Below are positions 34,031 through 43,017 of a DNA stretch of 64,000 nucleotides, in pieces. How positions within the stretch are numbered: the stretch's first letter is position 1; the number at the start of each line of letters is the position of its first letter. The notes below the pieces were generated by a model, which did not search any database, was not told the origin of the DNA, and saw nothing but the letters and a program-made list of their open reading frames with translations. Position numbers and translations under genes: made by a program. Source of the stretch: Saprospiraceae bacterium (GTDB lineage: Bacteria > Bacteroidota > Bacteroidia > Chitinophagales > Saprospiraceae); the NCBI GenBank assembly GCA_019694255.1, contig JAIBCI010000031.1, forward strand, positions 1-64,000. Reading direction: 5' to 3'.

Positions 34031-36454
34031 ATGCGTTTAATCGGATTATCCAAATTGGCTAGTATACTATTGTGTTACTTGATGAATATTTCATGGGTTA
34101 ACTGTCAAGCCGGTACCATCATCGGAAAAGTACTCGACGAATCTAATAATCAACCGGTGGGCTTTGCGACGATCACTTTACAAGGAACGAGTTATGGCAC
34201 CAACAGTGAGCAAGACGGCAGTTATATTCTGAACAATGTCCCTCCGGGACTTTATAATCTTACAATATCGGCACTTGGCTATGAACAACAGACGATCTTT
34301 GAAATTGCAGTGAGCGGTACGAAAAGTATTGTGCAGGACATTAATCTTAGTCCAGTCTCCATTAATCTACAAAATGTTGAAATAACTGCGGGAAGATTCG
34401 AAAAATCTGCTGAATCTCCTTTGTCAAAGGTAAGTATTCGTTCTTCTGAAATTATGAGAAATCCAGGAGGAAACAGGGATATTTCAAGAGTATTGCAATC
34501 ATTTCCTGGTGTGGCTTCAACTGTTTCATTTCGAAATGATATTATCATTAGGGGCGGCGCCCCAAGTGAAAACCGATTTTATCTTGATGGCATTGAGACC
34601 CCCAACATCAATCACTTTGCGACGCAGGGTTCCAGCGGCGGTCCAGCCGGTATGATCAATGTCAATTTTATCAATCAGGTTGAAATGTACACCTCGTCAT
34701 TTCCGGCAACCAGAGGCAATAGCCTTAGCTCCGTCTTGGAGTTCAAGCAAAAGAATGGCAATCCAGATCGCCTGGTTACCAATCTCATGCTTGGATCAAG
34801 TGATGTCGGGCTTACTTTAGACGGACCTCTAGGTAAATCATCAGATTTTATTTTTTCAGTAAGGAGATCATATCTTCAGTTTCTTTTCGCTGCATTGAAA
34901 CTCCCATTTCTTCCCACATACAATGACGTACAGTATAAACTTAATTTCAGACTAAAAAATAAGGACATCATCAGTGTAATCGGTCTTGCAGCATTGGATC
35001 AGTTCAGACTCAATGAAAAAGTTAATAACGGGGTCAAAGACAGTTCAACAATTGACAGAAACAATTATATTCTGGGATATCTGCCAACGATTGAACAGTG
35101 GAACTATACCCTCGGGATTAAATACGTCCACTTCATCAAAAAGGGGACTCAGGTGTTTGTGCTTAGCCGCAATATGCTGAATAATAATATTACCAAATAT
35201 ACTGACAACGATAATGGCAATGCACAAAATCTAATCCAGGACTATAATTCCCGTGAAGCTGAAAATAAATTCAGGTTTGAAGACACCAGACAGACCGGAT
35301 CCTGGCGCTCCGTTATTGGCGTTTCTTATGAACTTGCAAGATACGACAATCAGACTTTTAATAAAATTTTTACCCCTGGAGGAAATGAGGTGATTAACTA
35401 TCAATCAAAAATTTTTGTACACAAGTTGGCATTTTTTAGTCAGATTTCAAGAAATTTTATGAATGACAAGTTAACCTGTTCTGCCGGATTGAGAATGGAT
35501 ATGAACAATTATACTTCCGAAATGGCCAATCCTTTGAACCAATTGTCTCCTAGAATTTCTATGTCCTATGCTTTGGCGCCAAAATGGTATCTGAATTTAA
35601 GTGCCGGCCGTTATTATCAATTGCCTGCTTATACCATCCTGGGCTTCAGAGACGCTGGCGGAACACTGGTGAATAAAAATGCCGATTTAAAATATATTCG
35701 TTGTGACCATTTTGTCGGAGGTATTGAATTTCAGCCCGACCAAAATACACGCATCACGATAGAAGCATTTAACAAAGCATATGATAAATATCCTATGCTA
35801 ATTCGCGAAAATATTTCTCTGGCTAATCTGGGATCCGATTTTGGCGTAATCGGCAATGCACCGATACGTTCGGATTCTAAAGGAAGGAGCCGAGGATTGG
35901 AAGTCAGCCTCCAGAGAACGATCAAAAACGGAATTTACGGAATCCTCGCTTATACTTATGTGCATAGTGAGTTTACAAATAACAATAGTTCATTTGTGGC
36001 ATCCTCCTGGGATAACCGAAATCTGCTGTCTATTACTTCCGGCAAACAGTTTGCTGGAAACTGGGAAGTAGGAATTAAGTTCAGATACTTTAGTGGTGCA
36101 CCTTATACACCTTATGACTTAACGGCAAGTGCTACCAAGACTGCCTGGGATGTAACCCGTCAGGGAATCCTTGATTACAGTAAAATAAATTCGGAACGCC
36201 TGCCTTCAACGCATCAACTTGATGTACGTGCAGATAAGAAATTCTATTTTAGGAAAAAAGTGCTTAACATCTATCTCGATATACAGAACATTTATAATTT
36301 TAAAACCAAGCTGCCTCCCTACCTGACCACAGTCAATGATCCTTCTGGCGCACCCTTATCAAATCCAATGGACGACACCAAGTATCTTCTCAGAGAAATT
36401 CCGAATGATGCGGGCAACTTGCTTCCTTCTATAGGAATTATGCTGGAGTTTTGA
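34031..36454 (+). CDS. TonB-dependent outer-membrane receptor with carboxypeptidase-regulatory domain
   Basis: The 807-residue protein has a signal peptide (ending near NISWVNCQA), a CarboxypepD_reg-like domain (GTIIGKVLDESNNQPVGFATITLQGT...NNVPPGLYNLTISALGY), a plug domain (SRVLQSFPGVASTVSFRNDIIIRGG, then FYLDGIETPNINHF), and a long beta-barrel ending in PSIGIMLEF with a terminal Phe. It imports an unknown ligand using TonB energy. No SusD partner lies next to it, so it is not an obvious glycan-uptake pair. It has an ATG start; 117 bases separate it from the upstream peptidase gene, with only a weak -7-like element before it. Confidence 0.94.
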   Translation: MRLIGLSKLASILLCYLMNISWVNCQAGTIIGKVLDESNNQPVGFATITLQGTSYGTNSEQDGSYILNNVPPGLYNLTISALGYEQQTIFEIAVSGTKSIVQDINLSPVSINLQNVEITAGRFEKSAESPLSKVSIRSSEIMRNPGGNRDISRVLQSFPGVASTVSFRNDIIIRGGAPSENRFYLDGIETPNINHFATQGSSGGPAGMINVNFINQVEMYTSSFPATRGNSLSSVLEFKQKNGNPDRLVTNLMLGSSDVGLTLDGPLGKSSDFIFSVRRSYLQFLFAALKLPFLPTYNDVQYKLNFRLKNKDIISVIGLAALDQFRLNEKVNNGVKDSSTIDRNNYILGYLPTIEQWNYTLGIKYVHFIKKGTQVFVLSRNMLNNNITKYTDNDNGNAQNLIQDYNSREAENKFRFEDTRQTGSWRSVIGVSYELARYDNQTFNKIFTPGGNEVINYQSKIFVHKLAFFSQISRNFMNDKLTCSAGLRMDMNNYTSEMANPLNQLSPRISMSYALAPKWYLNLSAGRYYQLPAYTILGFRDAGGTLVNKNADLKYIRCDHFVGGIEFQPDQNTRITIEAFNKAYDKYPMLIRENISLANLGSDFGVIGNAPIRSDSKGRSRGLEVSLQRTIKNGIYGILAYTYVHSEFTNNNSSFVASSWDNRNLLSITSGKQFAGNWEVGIKFRYFSGAPYTPYDLTASATKTAWDVTRQGILDYSKINSERLPSTHQLDVRADKKFYFRKKVLNIYLDIQNIYNFKTKLPPYLTTVNDPSGAPLSNPMDDTKYLLREIPNDAGNLLPSIGIMLEF

Positions 36455-36662
36455 TTTGGATGTTGAATTACTTTGCAAGATCTATTAGTAATTAACGATC
36501 TATCGAATGAAAATACCTTTAGTTGGTCTGAATACGATTAGGGTTATCAGCTAAATGAATTATGGCTTTATGAAAGACCAGATATTCTGGTTTCAAAGCA
36601 ACTTGTTCTATATAAATACTCTTTTTCGCTGTATCTGAATGAACAAACTATTACCTTAAGGA

Positions 36663-37223
36663 TTACCCTTTAATTCTATGAAGAATATTAGCCCGGATAA
36701 GTGACCATTGCTCCTTTTCAATGCAGTATTCGAAATTTGGTCTTATCGCCTCGCCTGCGTATTCCACTTCGATTTCACGTACAAAATTTGCCCCGAGTCT
36801 TTCTATGGAGAATCTGGATCTTAAATTGACTTTTCCAATATGAAAAAATACTTTACCAACATATTGAAATATATAATCCAGCATCAGCAGTTTAGTAGAA
36901 TAGTTATACCTGCCTCCCCAGTACGCTCTCCTAAAAAATGTATAACCTATGAAAACCGAATCAGATTCCTCATTCAGTTCATAGAAGCGGGAGCTACCAA
37001 TGATGACTCCATTGGCATTATCCGAAATGGCAAAAGCACCACCTGATTCGACAGCGTGTCTGAAAAAAGTTTGAAATACTTCCTCTCTGTATCTCTCCGG
37101 ATTAGGGTGCTGAATCCAGATGTCCGGGTCTGAAGCAGCGTTATAAAGGGCCTGGTAGTCAGACTCTTCCAAGGGCGTTAAGGTTACAAATTCATTGCTC
37201 AGAACGGGCTGCAAATCGACCAT
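36663..37223 (-). CDS. GNAT-family N-acetyltransferase (RimJ/RimL-like)
   Basis: The 186-residue protein has the GNAT layout: VTLTPLEESDYQALYNAASDPDIW near the N-terminus, a beta-strand GVIIGSSRFYELN, then FIGYTFFRRAYWGGRYNYSTKLLMLDYIFQYV as the acetyl-CoA-binding region, and FSIERLGANF near the C-terminus. Such enzymes acetylate amino groups of proteins or small molecules; the substrate is unknown. It has an ATG start. It is the last gene of the dnaB operon, 10 bases after the pseudouridine synthase stop. Confidence 0.9.
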   Translation of the reverse strand: MVDLQPVLSNEFVTLTPLEESDYQALYNAASDPDIWIQHPNPERYREEVFQTFFRHAVESGGAFAISDNANGVIIGSSRFYELNEESDSVFIGYTFFRRAYWGGRYNYSTKLLMLDYIFQYVGKVFFHIGKVNLRSRFSIERLGANFVREIEVEYAGEAIRPNFEYCIEKEQWSLIRANILHRIKG

Positions 37224-37233
37224 AGTTCTGCTA

Positions 37234-38004
37234 CTATTTAATAAAGTGCTTTAAAGTAATAACCTCCTGCGTGGTAAGATGTCTGAATTTGCCCCTGGCG
37301 ACACTTTTTTTAGTCAGTCCGGCGTAATACACTCGGTCCAGTCTCTTGATTTCATATCCAAGATGTTCAAATATCCTTCTGATGATCCTGTTTTTACCAC
37401 TGTGGATTTCAACTCCCAGTTCATCTTTTTTATTTTCAACATAGTCCATTCCGTCTACCTCCATTTTACCATCTTCCAAATTAAGGCCAGACAAAATTGT
37501 CTCAAAATCTTTTTTGGACAATGGTTTATTTAAGGCAACATGATATATCTTCTTAACCTTAAATGAGGGATGTGACAACTTTTGTGCAAGTTCACCGTCA
37601 TTGGTCATCAACAGAACACCAGTGGTATTTCTATCCAATCGCCCGACAGGATAAATCCTTTCTTCGATATGGTCTTTTACCAGATCGATTACGGTGTTTC
37701 TGGTCTTTTCATCCTTGACCGTAGTGATATAGTTTTTAGGTTTGTTGAGTAGAATATAAACTTTCTTTGTTTGTGGAAAAATTCTCTCATTATTGTAATA
37801 GATTTTGTCTTTGTCCTGGACCTCATATGAAGGATTTAATTCAATCCTGTCATTGACCTTGATTTTTCCATCTTTAACCAATTCTGCAGCTTGTCTCCTG
37901 CTACAAATTCCACAATGCGCCACAAATTTGTTAAGACGCATTTTTTCAGATGATGCCGTCTCTCGGCGTTCACCTCGTTCCTTATTACCACGGTATGTCT
38001 TCAT
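37234..38004 (-). CDS. Pseudouridine synthase, RsuA/RluB/E/F family
   Basis: The 256-residue protein has a basic N-terminal arm (KTYRGNKERGERRETASSEK), an S4 domain (MRLNKFVAHCGICSRRQAAELVKDGKIKVND), and the catalytic domain with YPVGRLDRNTTGVLLMTNDGELA, where the Asp of GRLD is the catalytic residue, and the family sequence KNRIIRRIFEHLGYEIKRLDRVYYAGL. It probably modifies 23S rRNA like RluB, but RsuA or RluF activity cannot be excluded by sequence. The start is uncertain: ATG 38004 overlaps the dnaB stop by 20 bases, and ATG 37941 would remove the arm. Confidence 0.9.
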   Translation of the reverse strand: MKTYRGNKERGERRETASSEKMRLNKFVAHCGICSRRQAAELVKDGKIKVNDRIELNPSYEVQDKDKIYYNNERIFPQTKKVYILLNKPKNYITTVKDEKTRNTVIDLVKDHIEERIYPVGRLDRNTTGVLLMTNDGELAQKLSHPSFKVKKIYHVALNKPLSKKDFETILSGLNLEDGKMEVDGMDYVENKKDELGVEIHSGKNRIIRRIFEHLGYEIKRLDRVYYAGLTKKSVARGKFRHLTTQEVITLKHFIK

Positions 38005-39490
38005 CATCGTTGAGTCTTGAAGGAATCGTTCTTGGAATGGATACAGACGGCGTGCCTGGTATCCCAAACATACTTTGCTCTTCTACAAATGGAACAAACT
38101 TGGCGAATTTGTCTTTAAACAGCACATTGATCGAATCGGTCTTTCCGTTTCTGTGCTTGGCAATAATTAATTCGGTCTTTCCGCGAACTACTTCGTTCGG
38201 ATCATCAAGTTCGTAATATTCCGGCCGGTAGATAAACAATACCATGTCCGCATCCTGCTCAATAGCTCCTGATTCACGCAGGTGCGATAGCTGTGGTCTC
38301 TTGTTGCCGGTATTGGTTTCAGCCAATCGGTTAAGCTGGGAAAGTGCGATCACCGGGATATTGAGTTCTTTCGCCAGGCCCTTAAGTGCGCGTGAGATTG
38401 AAGAGATTTCCTGTTCGCGGTTGGTCCTTTTATCTGTACCTCCGATTGTCATGAGTTGAAGATAATCTATGATAACCATAGAAATGCCGTGATTCTGATG
38501 AAGCCTGCGACATTTGGCTCTTAATTCAAACACATTCAGTGAAGGTGTATCATCGATGAACAAGGGCGCATCACTCAACTTATCTATGGCATAGTTTAGC
38601 TGAGTCCATTCGTATTCCTCAAGTTTTGCATTGCGCAGTTTGCTGCCTTCAATCTCCGCTTCCATACTGATGAGTCTGTTCACCAGTTCGAGATTATTCA
38701 TTTCGAGAGAAAACAGTGCAACCGGTTTTTTAAAATCCATTGCAGCGTTGCGTGCCAGTGCCAGGGTAAATGATGTTTTTCCCATTCCCGGTCTTGCGGC
38801 AACAATGATAAGGTTGGACTTTTGCCATCCAGAAGTTAATTTATCCAAATCTGGAAATCCACTCGGTATACCTGTCATACCCTCCGTTGATCCCGAAAGC
38901 TCTTCGAGCTGCTTTTGCGCCTTCCGGGCCAAAGAGCCAACGGTCTCATATCCCCTCCTTAGGTTTTTGTCTGTAATTTCGTACAGATTCTTTTCTGCAT
39001 GGTCCAGCATATCAAGTACATCCTTGGTGTCCTCAAAGGAATCCTTGATAATCTGCGTGGAAACACGGATCAATTCGCGTTGAATGTACTTTTGAGCAAC
39101 AATACGCGTATAATACTCGGTGTTTGCGGAGGAGCTTACCTTATTGGACAGTTCTAAAATATAAGCTAGTCCACCAACCTCCTCGAGCTCGCCGTTTTTC
39201 CTTAATCTTTCACTAACTGTGAGAACATCAATTGGCTGGGTGTGCTCAAAAAGATAGATCATGGATTTATAGATGATCTGATGCACAGGTCTATAGAACG
39301 ATTCCGGCCTCAGGGTCTCCATAGCTATAGAGATTGAGTCTTTGTCTAGCATGATTGCTCCGAGAATGGCTTCTTCAAGTATCACAGCCTGAGGTTGCAT
39401 ACGCTCATAGGCCATACCTGATAGATCCGCAGTTATTTTTGTATCGCCCGCTGGATTGAATTTTTTTGTAGATCCTGATTGGCCCGACAT
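37985..39490 (-). CDS. dnaB: Replicative DNA helicase
   Basis: The 501-residue protein has the DnaB layout: an N-terminal domain (PQAVILEEAILGAIMLDKDSI), a linker, then the RecA-like motor with Walker A ARPGMGKTSF, FSLEMNNLELVNRLISMEAEI, Walker B MVIIDYLQLM, SQLNRLAE and LRESGAIEQDADMVLFIYRPEYY. It forms the hexameric helicase at the replication fork. The ATG at 39490 (MSGQSGSTK) is chosen because a perfect promoter element at 39508-39515 overlaps the longer start at 39520. The C-terminus has a short acidic end (LNDDEDIPW). No intein is seen. Confidence 0.97.
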   Translation of the reverse strand: MSGQSGSTKKFNPAGDTKITADLSGMAYERMQPQAVILEEAILGAIMLDKDSISIAMETLRPESFYRPVHQIIYKSMIYLFEHTQPIDVLTVSERLRKNGELEEVGGLAYILELSNKVSSSANTEYYTRIVAQKYIQRELIRVSTQIIKDSFEDTKDVLDMLDHAEKNLYEITDKNLRRGYETVGSLARKAQKQLEELSGSTEGMTGIPSGFPDLDKLTSGWQKSNLIIVAARPGMGKTSFTLALARNAAMDFKKPVALFSLEMNNLELVNRLISMEAEIEGSKLRNAKLEEYEWTQLNYAIDKLSDAPLFIDDTPSLNVFELRAKCRRLHQNHGISMVIIDYLQLMTIGGTDKRTNREQEISSISRALKGLAKELNIPVIALSQLNRLAETNTGNKRPQLSHLRESGAIEQDADMVLFIYRPEYYELDDPNEVVRGKTELIIAKHRNGKTDSINVLFKDKFAKFVPFVEEQSMFGIPGTPSVSIPRTIPSRLNDDEDIPW

Positions 39491-39507
39491 GTCTCTTAAT
39501 TGGATTG

Positions 39508-39515
39508 CAAATGTA
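39508..39515 (-). promoter_or_regulatory. -7 promoter element of dnaB (TACATTTG)
   Basis: Read on the minus strand, this is a perfect TAnnTTTG match 18 bases before the ATG at 39490. It overlaps the alternative longer ORF start and decides the shorter start. Confidence 0.62.
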
Positions 39516-39915
39516 ACCAAGACAGATAACTAAATATTTATATATAAAGCTACAGCTGTGTTAAAAAGTTCCGGAAAATTGTGAATTACTTGTTGAAAAC
39601 AAAAAAACGGAAATTCGTAAATTATTACTCACATAGAATAATTACACTATATGTCGATAGTTTATAGGTCATTGGCTTCACAATCAAAGACTTATTAAGA
39701 AAACTTATAATTAGAGAAAAATTATCATATCAATTTAACCGCGGGTAAGCACTAAAAAAAGGCATTCTCAAACCGGATTCCACTCTTGCTGTGTTAAAAA
39801 ATAATTTATATATTTTTCTTTTTACTTCATATTGCATTGATTTTCCAATTTGATCAAGTTCTTTTTGCAGCTGCAAAAAAGTTAAATTGATCTGGCATTA
39901 AATTCGCGCATTCCT
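39516..39915. other. Non-coding AT-rich stretch upstream of a candidate small gene
   Basis: About 400 bases between the dnaB promoter and the candidate small ORF at 39916. No coding frame is convincing. It holds a perfect 18-base palindrome at 39862-39879, listed separately, and several A- and T-runs. Confidence 0.5.
39862..39879. repeat. Perfect 18-base palindrome (possible operator)
   Basis: TTTTTGCAGCTGCAAAAA is an uninterrupted 9+9 inverted repeat centred on the CAGCTG core. It lies 37 bases upstream of the candidate small ORF at 39916, a position suited to an operator. A fortuitous A/T-run palindrome is possible. Confidence 0.5.
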
Positions 39916-40068
39916 ATGAATAAGATATCCTTTCGCTTATATTTTATGATGATTTTAATGTTTTTTGAGCTGATCGTTATCTTCAACCTATACATGGGAG
40001 ATAATGCCTCTCTGGATCATAAGTCCCGACTATTTCATGCATTGCGAGACTGCATCAACTTCCCTTAA
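39916..40068 (+). CDS. Candidate small membrane protein, 50 residues
   Basis: This ORF begins MNKISFRLYFMMILMFFELI and continues with VIFNLYMGDN, giving one hydrophobic segment of about 20 residues, then a polar, basic-aromatic tail (ASLDHKSRLFHALRDCINFP). A near-consensus -7 element (TAAATTCG) lies about 15 bases upstream, and an 18-base perfect palindrome sits 37 bases upstream. It is isolated in an otherwise non-coding 900-base region. I recognise no family. The regular composition and neighbouring sites favour a real gene, but a chance ORF cannot be excluded. Confidence 0.35.
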   Translation: MNKISFRLYFMMILMFFELIVIFNLYMGDNASLDHKSRLFHALRDCINFP

Positions 40069-40403
40069 TAGTTCTTTGAATTGTATTGGTCTATTTGGGT
40101 ATATCAAAATGCCTACCCTACAATATTTTGATCAAAATTGGTGAATATTTCTTCTTGCAAATATATCTGATCAGCCCTATAGAATCAGCATTACCTCTGA
40201 CTTATGACTTAATCGGTTTTTAATCAGACCCTGGTTTCTGATTAAAGTCATTCAACACATTTTGCAACCCATTCGAAAATGGTCAATCAGGATCGTTCTG
40301 CCGTCCAACTTTTATTTGCAATCTTATAATTACCTCTGAGATTAAGTTGTAACTCTAAAATCATAGAAGTAGTTAAGTAATTATAAATTAATCTGATGCG
40401 CTC
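40069..40403. other. Non-coding stretch with two inverted repeats
   Basis: Between the candidate small ORF and the dsbD stop there is no convincing gene. A perfect 14-base palindrome ATTTTGATCAAAAT lies at 40125-40138. A 9-base stem TTTAATCAG / CTGATTAAA with a 10-base loop lies at 40219-40246, without a T-run on either side, so it is not a classical terminator. Confidence 0.5.
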
Positions 40404-42947
40404 TTATAGCTTGTTTTGCATTCCAATACTTCCTTTTTTCTGATGAAAGGCATTCAATCCACACTGAAGAAACTCATTATACTCAGGCACTCCTGCACGG
40501 TAACCTCTCGGCTTGGCCAGCACTTCTTCTTCCGGACTCATGATCACATAAAGTGGTTGTGAATTCTGATTGAAATTGACAATTTGAAAGTCTGCCCATT
40601 TATTTCCCACATTGCGGATTGGATTATGGGTCACTGCAGAGATGGTTTCTTTTTCCAGTGGTTCCCTGTCATCAACATAGAGTGAAACCAAAACAAAATC
40701 TTTCATCAGGCTATTTCTTATCTTGTCATTGACCCAGATATGCTCTTCAGTTTTGCGGCAATTGACACAACCGTACCCGGTAAAATCAACCAACAGTGGT
40801 TTGCCTTGTTCTTTGGCATAACTTAATGCTTCATAATAATCATGAAAACAATCGATATTATTGGCGCATTTTGTAAAAGACACAAATCGCGATTTGATAT
40901 CTTCATTGACCACAGGTTTTTGCAGCAGGTAATTGTAAGTTGAAGGAGGTGCCAGTCCACTCATCAATTTAAGCGATTTGTAGGATTGAAATTCACTTGA
41001 ATAACTGAAGCCACTCGCCAGGTATATGGTCAAGCTTGCAAACAACAAACCAAAAACCCATCGCGCAACAGGTAATTTTTTGACTGGAGAATCATGTGGA
41101 AATCGGATGAACCCAAACAAGTAAATTGCCGTTAATGCGAAGATCACCACCCATATTCCCATAAAAATTTCGTATCCCAGGATACCCCAATGTCTGGTCA
41201 TATCGGCAACGCTGAGGAATTTCAATGCGAGGGCCAATTCCATAAATCCGAGTACAACCTTTACATTCGTCATCCATGAACCGGACTTGGGCAAACTATT
41301 GAGCCATGCAGGAAACGCGGCAAACAAACCAAATGGTAAAGCAAGGGCTAGTGAAAATCCAAGCATCACAACGGTAGGTCCGATGGGCTCCTTGGCTGAT
41401 TCAACGATCGCTGATCCAATGATCGGGCCCGTACAGGAAAAAGAAACAATGGCCAGTGTGAATGCCATAAAGAAAATTCCTATAAGACCTCCCCGGTCAG
41501 CCATAGCATCAGAGCGATTTGACCAACTGCTTGGCAGTGTGATTTCATAAAACCCAAAAAAGGAAAAAGCAAAGAAAACGAAGATCACAAAAAATAAAAG
41601 GTTGGCAATCCAGCTCGTCGACAATTCGTTGAGCGCTGTGGCGCCAAAGAAAGTGGTGATCAATATTCCAATGAGGACATAAATCACAATGATTGAGAGT
41701 CCATAGATAATTCCGTTTCTTAACCCTGACTTTTTATCCTTGCTTCCCTTTGTAAAATAAGATACGGTCAAAGGAATCATCGGAAAGACACAGGGCGTCA
41801 ACAATGCCAGTAATCCTCCAATAAATCCAAAAATAAAAGTCCAGAAATGGTTTGTCCCCCTGATCTGTTCCTCTCCACATTGACCGGCCGGGTTGGCCAG
41901 GGTCTCAACGATCCGGGGAACAACCTGATTGATTCCATTGCCATCGGATGTGCCAGATGAAGATGCACCAGAAGCACCTTCAACTATGACCTCATTTTTC
42001 GAAGGTACAATTTCAAATCCAACCGTTTTCGGTGGAAGACATTTAGAATCATCACAGGTTTGATACGTAATTGTCCCTTTGATTGAAGTCATCGGGTCAT
42101 TGATTTCAATTTTCTGTACGAATCGCACCTTTTCCTTGAATTTGACTACGTCCATGTCAAAAAGATCGTCGTGTCCACTCACTTTATGGTCGCTTATCTC
42201 TTCGATCATGCCAACGGCGTTAAAATGATTCCCCTTTGTAAAAGAAATTTCTGTCGGCAATGGCCCGCCTTCTTTCTGATAAACACTGTAAATGTTCCAG
42301 CCTTTGTCAATTCCGGCAGTCAATTCCAGCAAAAAGTGCTTATCATTAACTTTTTTAAGGCCTCCCGTGACATGGACAGGATCAAATATTCCTTCTGAAG
42401 ATTTTGCGCCCAGCGTTTCGGAACCTGATGATGGCAAACCACCCTGTCCACCTGGAACAATACCATTGCTGGATCCGGTCTCCATCACATTAACCTGAAA
42501 GGTCTTTGTTGTTGGTGGAATACAGGTTTCACTGTTGCAACACATAAAGTACACTTCCGCCTGAATGGAAGGGACCTTATCTGTTATTTTTATTTTTTGA
42601 ACAAAATCAACGTGTTCGTAATATTTAGCAAGTATTTTATTGTCAAACAGAGGCTCAGGTGCCTTTTTAAGTTTTCCCCTTTCTTCTACCTTACCGACAA
42701 GCGTCAGGCCTTGACTGTTTTTGATTGTCACTTCGGTCGGGATTGCTGCTTCAGGATCAGAGGTTTGCGAGTAAATACACCAACCTTCGTCCAGTTTGGC
42801 GCTTAAGACCAACTCATATTCCTGATTTCCTAATGACTTGATACTGGTCTGCCAATGTGCCGGATCAAGAATTTGCCCGAATCCATGACCTGAGGAGATA
42901 ATCAAAGCCAACAGTACCCCAAGCTGGGAAAATCTAAACTTATTCAT
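40404..42947 (-). CDS. DsbD-type thiol:disulfide interchange protein with a doubled N-terminal domain
   Basis: The 847-residue protein has a signal peptide and two successive nDsbD-like domains (about residues 27-145 and 180-320). These start with related phrases (DEGWCIYSQT and DKGWNIYSVY) and end with Cys pairs (CCNSETCIPP and TCDDSKCLPP). Then comes the eight-helix CcdA/DsbD membrane part, with conserved Cys in TPCVFPMIPLTVSYF and VSFSCTGPIIGSAIV, and a C-terminal thioredoxin domain with CVNC (GYGCVNCRKTEEH). It should carry electrons from cytoplasmic thioredoxin to periplasmic partners. Typical DsbD has one N-terminal domain; two are unusual. It has an ATG start with a promoter element 6 bases upstream. 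Confidence 0.93.
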   Translation of the reverse strand: MNKFRFSQLGVLLALIISSGHGFGQILDPAHWQTSIKSLGNQEYELVLSAKLDEGWCIYSQTSDPEAAIPTEVTIKNSQGLTLVGKVEERGKLKKAPEPLFDNKILAKYYEHVDFVQKIKITDKVPSIQAEVYFMCCNSETCIPPTTKTFQVNVMETGSSNGIVPGGQGGLPSSGSETLGAKSSEGIFDPVHVTGGLKKVNDKHFLLELTAGIDKGWNIYSVYQKEGGPLPTEISFTKGNHFNAVGMIEEISDHKVSGHDDLFDMDVVKFKEKVRFVQKIEINDPMTSIKGTITYQTCDDSKCLPPKTVGFEIVPSKNEVIVEGASGASSSGTSDGNGINQVVPRIVETLANPAGQCGEEQIRGTNHFWTFIFGFIGGLLALLTPCVFPMIPLTVSYFTKGSKDKKSGLRNGIIYGLSIIVIYVLIGILITTFFGATALNELSTSWIANLLFFVIFVFFAFSFFGFYEITLPSSWSNRSDAMADRGGLIGIFFMAFTLAIVSFSCTGPIIGSAIVESAKEPIGPTVVMLGFSLALALPFGLFAAFPAWLNSLPKSGSWMTNVKVVLGFMELALALKFLSVADMTRHWGILGYEIFMGIWVVIFALTAIYLFGFIRFPHDSPVKKLPVARWVFGLLFASLTIYLASGFSYSSEFQSYKSLKLMSGLAPPSTYNYLLQKPVVNEDIKSRFVSFTKCANNIDCFHDYYEALSYAKEQGKPLLVDFTGYGCVNCRKTEEHIWVNDKIRNSLMKDFVLVSLYVDDREPLEKETISAVTHNPIRNVGNKWADFQIVNFNQNSQPLYVIMSPEEEVLAKPRGYRAGVPEYNEFLQCGLNAFHQKKGSIGMQNKL

Positions 42948-42952
42948 GTGTG

Positions 42953-42960
42953 CAAAAATA
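42953..42960 (-). promoter_or_regulatory. -7 promoter element of dsbD (TATTTTTG)
   Basis: Read on the minus strand, this is a TAnnTTTG match ending only 6 bases before the ATG, so transcription would begin at or next to the start codon (leaderless or nearly so). Confidence 0.45.
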
Positions 42961-43017
42961 TAACATAAAGCTTAGCCTTTGAGGGGCCCTGAAAGGTAAT
43001 TAACGTACTTTTAACCC

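Noticed and set aside
39491..39520. Longer start of dnaB
   Set aside because: The -7 element TACATTTG at 39508-39515 lies in this stretch, so the start at 39490 is preferred.
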